This document shows, piece after piece, positions 13,391 to 23,587 of a stretch of DNA of 64,000 bases. The notes beneath the pieces are model-generated. The model saw only the letters and a list, made by a program, of their open reading frames with translations. It made no database searches and had not been told where the DNA came from. The stretch comes from Lobosporangium transversale. Taxonomy: Eukaryota > Mortierellomycota > Mortierellomycetes > Mortierellales > Mortierellaceae. The stretch lies in contig NW_019028994.1 of the NCBI RefSeq assembly GCF_002105155.1, positions 248,001 to 312,000 of the forward strand, read 5' to 3'. Positions within the stretch are counted from its first letter, which is position 1, and each line of letters starts with the position of its first letter. The position numbers were made by a program, and so were the translations under genes.

Positions 13391-13862
13391 TGAAATAAAA
13401 CTCCAAGCCAAACAAATATTCACACGGGCCATGCGAATAAGGCGTGTACAGGTCCATGCGAACTCATTTTCTGAATATGTGAACATCTCATATGGCCTTC
13501 GACCTTCGGTCCCCCAATATAGTTGCAGAATAATCGGATGAAATCAATTCTTATTATTGAATAGATTCCTTTGCCTTCGATCCTTCTAATTGTACATTTC
13601 TAAATTAAAGAGAAGTGGTTGAATATCTTAACTGGCTACGCTCCATTCATCTTATTGGAAAAACTGTAAAATCTATCAGACATCTATGCAGGAGGTTTTC
13701 CTTAACTTTTGGACAAGTTAAAGGTCCCTCTTTTTTTGTTTGTATTAATTAGATAAGTTAATTCTTATTTTTATACAACCATGAAGCCTTTGGATAAGAC
13801 TATAGGCATTAGATATTAGTTTATGATGAGATGAAAATTGAAATGTGATTATGCTTAAAGGA

Positions 13863-15653
13863 TTATTGATAACTAGATGTTGGTATATGGTAGTAGGAAG
13901 AGGTAGTGTGTGGATTAGATGGGGTGGATGGCGGTACGGCAAAGTACATTTCCTTCGGTAGGCCATCGGAATGTTGGAAGTTCGTTGGACTAGTATGTGG
14001 GTTCTTTGAAAGGTTCTGTGCTCCATAAGCTCCTAGTTGTGGACGGCCCACCACTCTTGATGCGCTTGGTGGATGTTTCTCGATCAGCGTATTAGGCGAA
14101 CGTGCCCTGGATGAGGGTGGGGGAGGATAATAAGGGGACTTTCCATCATCGCTCACGGAAAAGGAGCTATTATGATGAGGCCTATCTTGGAAATCGTTCG
14201 TTGACCGGAGTGAGTTGAAACTAGGAGGTGGGGGTGGGTAAGCTTGGTTCTGTAGCCGAGACATTGAATAGCCGTCTGGTGAATCTGATCGCTTGTTGTA
14301 GTCACCCTTGCTGTTTGTTGTCACGTTGTCTGAGCCATCATCGGAACCTGCTTTTTGCGCCAAAGAGTTTCCATCATCCGCCGAGCGTCTACGACGTGCG
14401 CGATACCAAAACAGGCCTCCAACAACGACCACAACGACTAAAACGCCAATGACTGCTCCTAATATAATAGGGATGCGCGAGCCTCCTTCTGTTTTTCCTT
14501 CATTAGTGGCCTTATTGTCGTTAGGTGATGTACTATTGCCAGCTGTACTTGATGGCTGGAGTGAAGAAGTAGCCGTGGTACGTTGCGTGGTAGTGGTTTT
14601 TGAAGGAGGTGGAGCAACATAGCGAGAGACCCAGGTGTTTGTCTTCAGGTTGAAAATGACCGGATTCATGGGGGCAAATGAATCATTCGTTGCAGTAATT
14701 TGTACCCCACCCCATGCAATAAACTGTCCATTTGAAACAGCACAGGCTGCGCCACTGCGTCTATTGGCTTCTATAATACTGGGGCCGCTTGTCCAGGTCA
14801 TAGTTGCGACATCCAGTATATGAATATCACTCAATGTATTGCTAAACTCTCTTGAATATCCACCAAAGTAAACCATTTTTGCCCCATCATTAAAGGATAA
14901 GAGACAAGCAGAGCTTCGTCGAGATGGTATTTGTCCTTTTTGTACTTCGGTATTCCATCCCTTCGATGGAATGTAGCTTTGTAGGTTACCATCTGTATCC
15001 AACAGAAGGAGCATATTTCCTGTTCTGCTCCATGCAGCGGAATAGAATGGATTTATACTGTAGGTAGGGTCCATAGGTACGCGTTCGAATGAACTGGTGG
15101 CAAGATTCACCTGAAGCATACTGTTTATGTTGCTACTCTCGATATACCCTCCGGGAACATAAATAAGACCCGTGATTGGGTCAGTTACAGCGGAAAGTCC
15201 CCAACTACCGACGAGACGATTATAGGCATTGCCAATGTTGCCGTCGCTGAACATAGGACTCCATTTCTGTGTGCCAAAATTCAAGGTGTACCCGGTGCCT
15301 CCGGACACGATAAACCAACTCTGTCCATCGGATGAAATGGCACTTGGTGTCTCTGCGTTGATAGGTCCATTTGGTAGACTTGGGACCAGTGCGTACCGAG
15401 GCGTAGTTGCATTCCACGAAGCTGAAAGGTCGATCATAAATGATTGTTTTGCCGAAGCTAGATTGATACCGGTTGGATCCCTGGAGCCTCCAAGAATATA
15501 CAATCCTTTACCATCGATATATGCACTAAAGCCTTGATAAACAGGATATGGTTGAAATGGTTGAGCATAGACATGTAGAATAGATGGAATAAAGGAAAAG
15601 AATAGAAGCAGATATGAAAGAGTAAGACACACCCTGCAAGGGAGAGTCATCAT
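13863..15653 (-). CDS. kelch-repeat single-pass membrane protein (K1)
   Basis: Single exon, 596 aa. Signal peptide (residues 1-30, hydrophobic, ending HVYA before QPFQ), an extracellular beta-propeller-like kelch region (about 35-345; glycine pairs and motifs such as YILGGS, MVYFGGYS, DIHILDVATMTWTSG, FIAWGG), a Thr/Ser-rich stalk (350-392), one membrane helix (about 394-417, IPIILGAVIGVLVVVV), an Arg-rich stop-transfer, then a 180-residue Pro/Ser-rich cytoplasmic tail ending in SYYHIPTSSYQ. It shares architecture and tail motifs (GAYGA..LS..PHT; PSNP..T..YHIPTS..Q) with the protein at 21282-22994. A surface receptor or wall-contact role is inference; ligand unknown. Confidence 0.9.
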   Translation of the reverse strand: MMTLPCRVCLTLSYLLLFFSFIPSILHVYAQPFQPYPVYQGFSAYIDGKGLYILGGSRDPTGINLASAKQSFMIDLSASWNATTPRYALVPSLPNGPINAETPSAISSDGQSWFIVSGGTGYTLNFGTQKWSPMFSDGNIGNAYNRLVGSWGLSAVTDPITGLIYVPGGYIESSNINSMLQVNLATSSFERVPMDPTYSINPFYSAAWSRTGNMLLLLDTDGNLQSYIPSKGWNTEVQKGQIPSRRSSACLLSFNDGAKMVYFGGYSREFSNTLSDIHILDVATMTWTSGPSIIEANRRSGAACAVSNGQFIAWGGVQITATNDSFAPMNPVIFNLKTNTWVSRYVAPPPSKTTTTQRTTATSSLQPSSTAGNSTSPNDNKATNEGKTEGGSRIPIILGAVIGVLVVVVVVGGLFWYRARRRRSADDGNSLAQKAGSDDGSDNVTTNSKGDYNKRSDSPDGYSMSRLQNQAYPPPPPSFNSLRSTNDFQDRPHHNSSFSVSDDGKSPYYPPPPSSRARSPNTLIEKHPPSASRVVGRPQLGAYGAQNLSKNPHTSPTNFQHSDGLPKEMYFAVPPSTPSNPHTTSSYYHIPTSSYQ

Positions 15654-15666
15654 GTCGATGTTGAAG

Positions 15667-15710
<44 letters not shown>

Positions 15711-16394
15711 GAGAGAGAAAGAGAGAGAAAGGGGAAAGGATAGAGGGAAGAGAAAGGAAGGAGAGATGAGTGAGTAGCGAGATTGGAGTAAAAGTGGTGA
15801 GAGTGGAAGAAAAAGAGTAGAGTAGGAGAAAGAGGGTAAAGAGAAAGCAGGGGATTGTCTGTGTTAAACAAGTAAAAGTGGAAAGAACCAAGCCCTTGTT
15901 TTTTTTTTTGAAACTAAGCACAGCAGAGGATGGGAAATCGCCGAGAGAGCAGAGAGCCTGTCCTGATTCTCATGAGTAGAGCCAATCTGTTGTTGTTTAC
16001 ACATGCCACTGACCCCCTGTTTCAAACACAGTGCACAAAATCTATTAGAATTAGATTAGTCTAGTCTAGACAGAAACCTATCCCGCCACCCAATTCTTTA
16101 TGCATGTCAGGAACGACCAAAAGAATGACAGAGTAAAAAAATAAGCTCTTTTTTCAAAATACTTGTACCTCTTACGATCAGGCTCAACTGGCAATGACAT
16201 AAAAGGTGCGAGCCGACATGTGGAGACCATCAAAAACATCTTTGACAGAATCAATACCATTATCCCTTTTGTCGAGGATACAGAATTGATGTTTCCGATC
16301 CTATGTATATGATACTATATAGATATATGAATGAATTCGATTGACAAATTTAAAAAATTTATTGTATTTATTCACATTGCCTTGGTCCAAAAAT
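15654..16394. other. intergenic: K1 upstream region and SCH9 3' side
   Basis: Contains a T run followed directly by an A run (about 15667-15710), a purine-rich leader for K1 on its coding strand, and the 3' UTR of the kinase. No further gene seen. Confidence 0.55.
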
Positions 16395-18869
16395 TTAATA
16401 ACCGCCTCGTCCTTGACCCACACCTCCAGCACGCCCGTTTATAATTCGATCTCCAGACGAGCCAAGAGCACTATGATTCGCCATGCTGGCACCGAGAACA
16501 CCATCATTGGCAGGATTGTAGGTGAAACCCTTGAACTGTAGTTGGACAGTCTCGCTCAAGAAGGATGACTCCACAACTGAATCCATAGGCTCCTCGCTCG
16601 TGAACTCTTCGTCAAAATTGGATGTATCAATCGCTGATGAGACTGAGGGCTTGAAAGGTGGTTGTATTTTTTTAGCCATCAACAGAGGGAAAGAAATGGG
16701 CTTGAAGAACGGATGTGATTTGATTGCGCTTGAACCATTGTTACCCAGACGTTGATTGGGATCTCTTGTCAAGAGTGCAGACAAGAGCGCACGTGCGTCT
16801 GGAGCGACCTCATCTGGGAAGCGGAGCTCATCTTGTAGAATCTTTCTGTACATCTCATGAATGTTTTCGTCGTAGAATGGGGGAAGTCCGGTCAACATCT
16901 CGTAGAGAAGAACACCAAGGGTCCACCAATCTACTGTCTTGGTATATCCCTGACCGAGAAGAAGCTCTGGCGCGAGATACTCAGGTGTGCCACAGAACGT
17001 GTTAGTAGTCTCAGTTTCAGTCATGCCAAGCTTGCAGAGACCAAAGTCACACAGAGCAATATGGCCAGTGTAATCCAGCAAGATATTTTCTGGCTTGAGA
17101 TCTCTGTAGACAACATTGAATCCATGCAGGCACTCGAGTGCGCACATCAGTTCTGCAGCATAAAATCGAGACCGCTCTTCACTGAATCGGCCCTCACGTT
17201 GCAGATGATGGAACAGTTCTCCGCCGTTGACAAATGCAAGAACAAGATACAGTTTCTCCGGCGACTGGAAAGAAAATTTAAGAGGGACAATGAAAGGGTT
17301 GTTGATCTGAGCCAAGACTGTTCGTTCTGCCAACGTGTGGTTGACTTCACTGCGTGAGATGATATGTGCCTTGCGGATAATCTTCATGGCATAGATACGG
17401 GATGTATCGCGCTTCCGTACTTGCATGACCTGTAGTTGGTATATACAACATCCATGACAAACATTGGTGTTAGTAGGATGATTTACAAAAAAAAAAATTC
17501 CGTCATTGATAGTTTATGGATGAAATACTTTACCTTGCCAAAACTGCCTTTTCCGATGACCTTCAGCAAATCGAATGCATCTATTGTCAATGGCGTGTTT
17601 GCCTGGAATTATAATAATAAAGTTGAAATTATTATAGAGATCTCAAAATTGTGATTTAGAACCAAAACACGCTTAATCAAATAATGTATCACTTACACTT
17701 CTTTTGAAGGCCACTTGCACACGCACTTTGCCTGTACCTCCTTGAAGAGTGAACCACTCATCTTGCATCTGTTCGTCCCAACGGGGTTCAAGCTTGACAT
17801 TTCCTAAAAATACATCCTCACTATCGTTCTCCGTGATGTTGCCAGTCTTATCCAAAGCTGCCATTGCCTTGGGACTAGGAATGCGAATATAGAGCGACAA
17901 CTGGATGTCCGAAACTCTTGAGACATCACTATTGTGACACGGTATTGAGGATTATAGATAGTAGGTAAGCTTAAGGGTATTTGAATGAATAAAAAAAAGT
18001 ATATGATAACAGTAGCGATATTATCATAAAATTGTCTGGCTTCGACTTACAAATGAGCTCTGTATTGCCAGACAGGGTTAGCCAATTCGCCACCCAATGC
18101 GTCAATCAGAACTTCGTTCTTGTCGAATTCCAGCACAGCATATGGCAGCCACCACTTGCGTTGGAGTGATTCTCTGTTACTGGCTGTGGCGACAGGTTGT
18201 TGCTTTGGAACGAATGGTTGGCTATTAGAACCAGGAGGCAGCGTCAAGCCTCGTGCTTCAACAACTCGGATGACTAAGAACCCATTTTTGGATGCGCCTC
18301 CTTCGGCCTTCGCGCTAGAGGAGCCATTCTGTTGCGACTGTCCTGAAATTGATGGCAAGTGACCAGACCCAGGTGGGGTGATTGAGTGCGTTGAGGAAGT
18401 GGAAGCTGTCTGAGAGTGGCCGTTCGATTTTGGTGGGGACGTTGCCGAGGCAGAGGATGCTGTGGGCGAGGGGCTTATCTGTAGCGACGAGTTGAAAGTG
18501 GCGGACAAGGCAGCTTCCTTTTCTTTTTCCTTTTCTCTCTCCTTCTCCTTCTCCTTCTCCTTATGTTCTACAGATGAGGCAAAAAAAAAAAAAAAAAGGT
18601 ACAGTGCACAATACAAAAAGGAGGGGTAACCTTTTAGTCAACTTTTTTCTAACAGTCCATTTTCTCAATATATGGGTGTTTCCTCGAGATGATCAGCCCT
18701 GCAAAACTCAGTGTTGTGGTGGCCATTATCATTCATACGAAAGGTAAAACTGGTTTTTCTTCTCTTTTTGTTTCTACACTTTCTTCTTTCTCTCACTCCA
18801 GCTCTAAGTATTATTCTTATTGTTATTATTGTTTCATTGCTGCTTACTCTTGGAATGCAACCAGGACAT
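16395..18869 (-). CDS. SCH9: C2-domain AGC protein kinase, Sch9 type
   Basis: Nutrient-signalling Ser/Thr kinase, in yeast a TORC1 substrate functionally akin to S6K/Akt. Five exons on minus: 18869-18848 (22 nt), 18567-18051, 17928-17697, 17602-17534, 17429-16395; 624 aa. The N-terminus MSWLHSKKHKEKEKE is highly charged, then Ser/Thr-rich. A C2-like domain spans roughly residues 100-255 (LVIRVVEARGL, WLPYAVLEFDKNEV, EDVFLGNVKLEP). The kinase follows: GKGSFGKV, AMKIIRK, VYRDLKPEN, DFGLCK, activation loop TNTFCGTPEYLAPE. The AGC tail carries a hydrophobic motif FKGFTYN whose Thr is the expected TORC1 site. Domain order and the near-identical LAERTVLAQ / NPFIVPLKFSFQSPEKLYLV region favour Sch9 over Ypk or Akt. 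Confidence 0.94.
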
Positions 18870-20321
18870 GATGAACGCTCGACGGGACTGGAGTGACTAA
18901 TGAGATAGCAACAAAAAAAGAGGAAAAAAGAGGTTTGAGGGTTATTAATCCAGTTAATCACATCGATAATTGCCTTTTTCTAATTCTCTTATGGATCGCT
19001 GAAAGCAAAAAATAATAATATAAAAGATAGGCAAAAGATAAGAAGCGACAAATGTTGTTGCTTGTCTTTTTCATCTAAAACCAATGAGTATTTCTTTGCT
19101 TACGTTGAAAGTTGACGATTAGTTCTCTTGTGAGATATATAAAATAAAATAAATAGAGCGAAATGATCCTTATGGATGGAGAGAGCAAGTGCCGAAGGAT
19201 GCCCTAGGTATTAGGGCAAAATTGTGATAGAAAATGAGTAAAGAGCGTGAGGAGGAAGGACGGAAGAATATAAATAAGAGCGGAGAGAGAAAGAGAGAAA
19301 AGAGATGAAGAAAAGGAAGAGATGAAAAATAAGAATAAAAGGGGGGAAAGGGAGATTATGTGCAATGGTTGGAACAAGATGAACTTTTTTTCAGAGGAAT
19401 GGATGGATGGGACAAGAGAAAAGAAGGGGTTGGTTGGTATGAAGGAGGGTTGGCAGGGGATGTGTGTGAGAAAGAACAACAGTCGGATTGAGCTTAGCAG
19501 AGCCATGCTGACTGCACTGAACAAACTGCATGGATGTGGGAGTTTCAAACAGTACAGACAAATGATTGGACAGGCACCCCACCCCTATTTCCACCCCCTG
19601 ATCCATAGCCATTGCACGCCTCCCGCACCAGAAAAAAACCATAAAATAGTGCCTCTCCCTTGCTTCTTTTGCCCTGTTTTTCGTGTAATATTATTCTTTG
19701 CTCACATTGACTCCTTCTGCCTCTTTCCTTCAAAGAAGCCTTCATCTTGTATTGATCACTCTGTATTGCTTACTCTTTCTCTAGCTTTATTCTCTCAATC
19801 ATCCCAAGCCATGTCACTCGGCAGAAACAAGTTAAAGAAATAAAAATTCTCGTGCGTTCTTCTTTCTTCCTTGGCTCTTATATATCTTCAACCCGAGCAG
19901 GTTTTGCTAAACCTGTCACTTATCGTAATGTATAATGTCCACAATGAATGTCCTGGAGGTAATGAGCAGCCTTAACGGAAGATAATGAATTCAGCTTTTG
20001 CCTGGCAAGTTTCAAGGCTGTGATACTGATGAATGACTTTCCCTTGTTCTTAATTTTCTCGCCCGTCTTTATACTGGCGTTCGTCTTTTCCTTTGGGTAT
20101 CATAGTTAACCGGACTCGGACACTATCGCTCTTTACCAACTGTTCTTAAGGCATCGGCGGCGAGGTATCACAATTTAATTACGATTGCCCCTATTTACTG
20201 TCACACGTACGCTTTGATGGTAGCAAGCCATTGTACCCACTGTGGCGCCTGATGTCTAGATTACTGGAAGATCGTTTAATGTGGGTGCTCAAATGTGCGA
20301 CTTAATTTGCCTTGCAGGAAC

Positions 20322-20353
<32 letters not shown>

Positions 20354-21281
20354 GGATTCAATATCCAATGCCAATGTCACGGAGTTGTGAGATTTGGCAG
20401 ACGCTGGCGCAATGAGGATATTGATTTGCTCAGAGGATTGGCCAGAAGAGAGATTGTTGTAGTCTTCAGTAGGCAGTTCCTTTCAGCCGTGCTGACATGA
20501 ATCCTGATTGGGACCCTCAATCCAAACATCCTATACCAGATACCCACGATGCTTTGTGGAGGAGCAACAACGCACCCACCTTCAAGGCAAATGATAAATC
20601 GTACCTTCATATTTGTAGATACGCTCTGTGGATGATATGTTTACTATTAAATACATCCATTCACTTAGTCATCCATTTATAGTTGTCTTCTAATGTGAAT
20701 CAAGTGTCCCGATGGTAATGTCGCTGAGATTGTCAAGGAGGGTTTTGGTATAAGTTGCCTCAAGCCATCCATGTATCGTCATCGCGATTGATGTTGACAT
20801 CATGTATTGCAAGTACTATACAGTACGCTGTAGCTAAACTTATCTGCATTGGAGATCTTTGAGCACTCAGAATGTGGACCCAGACTGTCTGTGCCAAATA
20901 AATTATCCCAGCGCCCATGTGTTAACATGGAAGTTGGCTCTGAAAAAAAAGCATGGTTGCATCAATTCGTACCTGAAACAACCCGAGAGGTACTAGCGTC
21001 TGCTGCTGTGCTGAAAGTTGAATTGAGCTTTCCAATCAACCCGCCTCCTTACCCAGATAATCTGTTTACACTTGCTGCTTGTAATTTTTATGAGCATGTT
21101 GAGTGTTGAAACAGAGAAGGGACAGTATGTGGAATGTGGTCCGCTTTTCCTGGTTCGCAGAAGCTTTCTTCCTCCTTTCTCTTTACCCTCATCTTCACCC
21201 CCAAACTTCCCTTTTTGCTGCCTTCACCTCCATCACCTGTGCTACTTGCACTTCATCTGCCTCCTTCCTCTTCTGGTCACC
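18870..21281. other. 2.4-kb intergenic region upstream of SCH9 and K2
   Basis: Divergent upstream region. A pyrimidine-rich leader followed by an ATG near 19811 opens only 10 codons (MSLGRNKLKK), too little to call. Around 20350-20600 a plus-strand stretch reads GRRWRNEDIDLLRGLAR before a stop; it may be decayed coding sequence but has no intact frame. A long T run lies at about 20327-20353. Confidence 0.5.
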
Positions 21282-22994
21282 ATGATAATACACAGCCATA
21301 GCTTCGCCACATATTTCTCTCTCATCGTTTCTCATGTCCTTGTCTTGTTCTTGCTTGTGGCCCTAATGCCTTTCGTCCAAGCTCAGTCCTTTGATCCCAT
21401 CGTTACTTATTCACCAGCCAGCATGTTCATAGAAGGGAAGGGATTATATATCTCTGGCGGAGCTCCACAGCCAGAGACAGCTACTAGTCAAGCGTTCATG
21501 ATTGACCTTTCAGTTTCTTGGAACGCAAGCAGCCCTGTATACAGACCATTGGCGGATGGCCCATATGGCCTTTCAATACCAAGTGCTCTCTCTGCCGACG
21601 GAGAGAATTGGTTTTTGTTAGTGAACAGTACAGGTCATGTCTACAACATGCGAACAGGATCTTGGGACACCATTTTTGCCAGCGTCCGTATCGGTACTGA
21701 ATTAGCTTTTGGAATAGCTGCAGTTACAGATCCTAACACGGGTATTATTTACATACCAAACGGACATGAGGAGGTACATCCATTCAAACAATGGTCCATG
21801 TTGACAGTGGATGTAAAGGCCAAAAAGTTTGATAATGTTCCTATGATGCAAGGACTGAATAGGACGGGGTTATATGCAGTAGCATGGAGCAATGTACGAG
21901 GAGAGTTCATTCTCACTGGAGGGTTTGCTCCTGGAATATTCGCCTACAGCCCAAAAAACGGGTGGAGCGCCCTGAATGTGAGTGGAAGCATTCCGTCTCA
22001 CCGCCACAGTCAATGTCTTGTACCAGCATATGGAGGAAAAAAGCTTATTATGTTTGGAGGCCACTCGTCGGCGATGGGCTTGACTTTAAACGATCTGCAC
22101 ATTCTGGACGTCGCAAGTTTGACCTGGACCGCTGCTCCTAGTATAGACGCGCTGAATAGGAGACAAGAATCAGCATGTGCTGTTTCAGGAGACTATTTAA
22201 TTGTATGGGGCGGTAGGAACACAGGGACCGTAGAAGACTTTATGGCCTCAAAAACGCCACTCATCTTCAATATGAAAACAAACAAATGGACGTCCACCTA
22301 TATTGCGCCGCGCTCATCGACCACTACTACAAGCAGTGCAACTACAACTGGGACGTCGCCACCATCCAATTCGCCTACTGAAACAGTTGGTTCTTCTGGC
22401 GGCAGCTCTGTCCCCGTTATTGCAGGTGCTGTTGCTGGTGTGCTTGTTGTCTTGATCGCCTTCCTGGGGATTCTCTGGTACCGCAGGCGTGCAGCTGCGT
22501 CTAAAAATCAGGATAGTTACACATCAACGGTGGGAAAGCCTCCAGGGGATTCGGGCGAAGCCATTTCGAAGGAACCTATTGATACATGTTCAAGATCGTC
22601 AATGAGCAATCGTATGGCAGATCCACTTAGCAGAAACAAGAGTAGCAATAACAGTACTGCATACCCGTCACCGCCTCCTGTCCAAAATGTTAATAGTACT
22701 TATTTCAGTGGTGAATACGCCAATTCTAACAAATCATCACCTCGTAATCCAAGTGCCATTGTCGATGAAAGGATGCATTCCTATCAGAGTAATACCAAAA
22801 TGCGACGACCTCCCCAAATGGGCGCCTATGGCGCAAGCCGTCTCTCTCAACACCCACATACAGATCCCATAGGTCGTTTTGAACAAGACAAGCAGCCACC
22901 AGTCCAAATGAATTATTATGTTGCGCCACCACCTGTCCCCTCCAACCCACAGGTCACCACTGCATACCATATTCCAACATCCAATTTTCAATAG
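21282..22994 (+). CDS. kelch-repeat single-pass membrane protein (K2)
   Basis: Single exon, 570 aa from the ATG at 21282. The frame is open back to 21072, but only the 21282 start puts a hydrophobic signal peptide (residues about 5-34, ending FVQA before QSFD) at the N-terminus. Kelch-like propeller region about 38-345 (LYISGG, IMFGGHSS, DLHILDVASLTWTAAP, YLIVWGGRN), Ser/Thr stalk, membrane helix about 377-400 (VPVIAGAVAGVLVVLIAFLGILWY), Arg-rich stop-transfer and a ~170-residue tail ending AYHIPTSNFQ. Clear paralog of K1 across ectodomain and tail end. Followed 594 bp later by a third family member in the same direction. Function not known; an adhesion or sensing role is inference. Confidence 0.9.
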   Translation: MIIHSHSFATYFSLIVSHVLVLFLLVALMPFVQAQSFDPIVTYSPASMFIEGKGLYISGGAPQPETATSQAFMIDLSVSWNASSPVYRPLADGPYGLSIPSALSADGENWFLLVNSTGHVYNMRTGSWDTIFASVRIGTELAFGIAAVTDPNTGIIYIPNGHEEVHPFKQWSMLTVDVKAKKFDNVPMMQGLNRTGLYAVAWSNVRGEFILTGGFAPGIFAYSPKNGWSALNVSGSIPSHRHSQCLVPAYGGKKLIMFGGHSSAMGLTLNDLHILDVASLTWTAAPSIDALNRRQESACAVSGDYLIVWGGRNTGTVEDFMASKTPLIFNMKTNKWTSTYIAPRSSTTTTSSATTTGTSPPSNSPTETVGSSGGSSVPVIAGAVAGVLVVLIAFLGILWYRRRAAASKNQDSYTSTVGKPPGDSGEAISKEPIDTCSRSSMSNRMADPLSRNKSSNNSTAYPSPPPVQNVNSTYFSGEYANSNKSSPRNPSAIVDERMHSYQSNTKMRRPPQMGAYGASRLSQHPHTDPIGRFEQDKQPPVQMNYYVAPPPVPSNPQVTTAYHIPTSNFQ

Positions 22995-23587
22995 TAATTT
23001 TAATAACTTTATTATTCAGTTTACTAGTCTAATAATTATAATATTCATAAAAATAGCATTCATCTCATCTCACCAAATAGACTATTCAAATTTTGTAAAG
23101 GAGATTCTCATGTCATGTTGGAAAAAAATGCCTGCGAAATAGGTCTATATCAGATGCTGCAGCCCGCAGGGTTTACCACCTCTCCATCGGCGGATGTAGC
23201 ATAAGCAATGAAACAGAAACACATCTCCCTGTCCCTAACGCAAGGTCGGGAGAAACCGAGGCAAAAAAGATCTGTTCGCAGACACAAAAACGCAAAAAAA
23301 CACAAGCATGACCCAAAAGATATGCATGGTGAGAAACAGGGTATTGAGCGGGAGTAAGAAAAAAGGGGCCATTGCGGGCCATTGCTCAATTATTGGCCCG
23401 ATCTTCCGAAAAGGTGTCTTCAGGGTTGTTGCTCTTGTTTTATTGTTTAAATATGCGGGTTTTACCAACGTAATCCCTTCTTTCTTTCTTGTCCATACCA
23501 TCCCCATTCTCATCTCTTCTTTTTCTTCTTCCTTGCCTTGCTGGTCATATTCCGCTTCCTTCTCCTTTTTTGTAATCACAGCCAGCC
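22995..23587. promoter_or_regulatory. intergenic K2-K3
   Basis: About 590 bp holding the 3' UTR of K2 and the promoter and pyrimidine-rich leader of K3. No other gene seen. Confidence 0.55.

Larger units (their letters stand above)
10605..13862. other. repeat-derived gene-poor island
   Basis: About 3.2 kb with no intact gene between the tRNA and the first kelch gene. It contains the 14-bp TATTTGGCAGCCCA repeats (10663-11251), a long inverted repeat with arms 11271-11727 and 12931-13390, and a foldback element at 12055-12335. The plus-strand frame on both sides of the foldback element (roughly 11995-12055 and 12336-12470) is open and reads like protein, suggesting decayed coding sequence interrupted by an insertion. 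Not recognised as any known family. Confidence 0.65.

Noticed and set aside
15526-15921. 131-codon minus frame upstream of K1
   Set aside because: Built across the K1 leader and a T/A homopolymer block; K1 itself starts cleanly at 15653 with a signal peptide.
19811-19843. Ten-codon frame MSLGRNKLKK after a pyrimidine-rich leader
   Set aside because: Leader context is gene-like, but the frame stops after ten codons and I found no donor that would extend it.
20312-20500. Possible Myb/SANT-like fragment (RRWRNEDIDLLRGLA)
   Set aside because: Only about 17 residues resemble the motif, the spacing of Trp residues is not present, and the frame begins in a poly-T run.
21072-21281. Upstream extension of K2 by 70 codons
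   Set aside because: It would place the signal peptide internally; the 21282 start fits the secreted architecture of K1 and K3.
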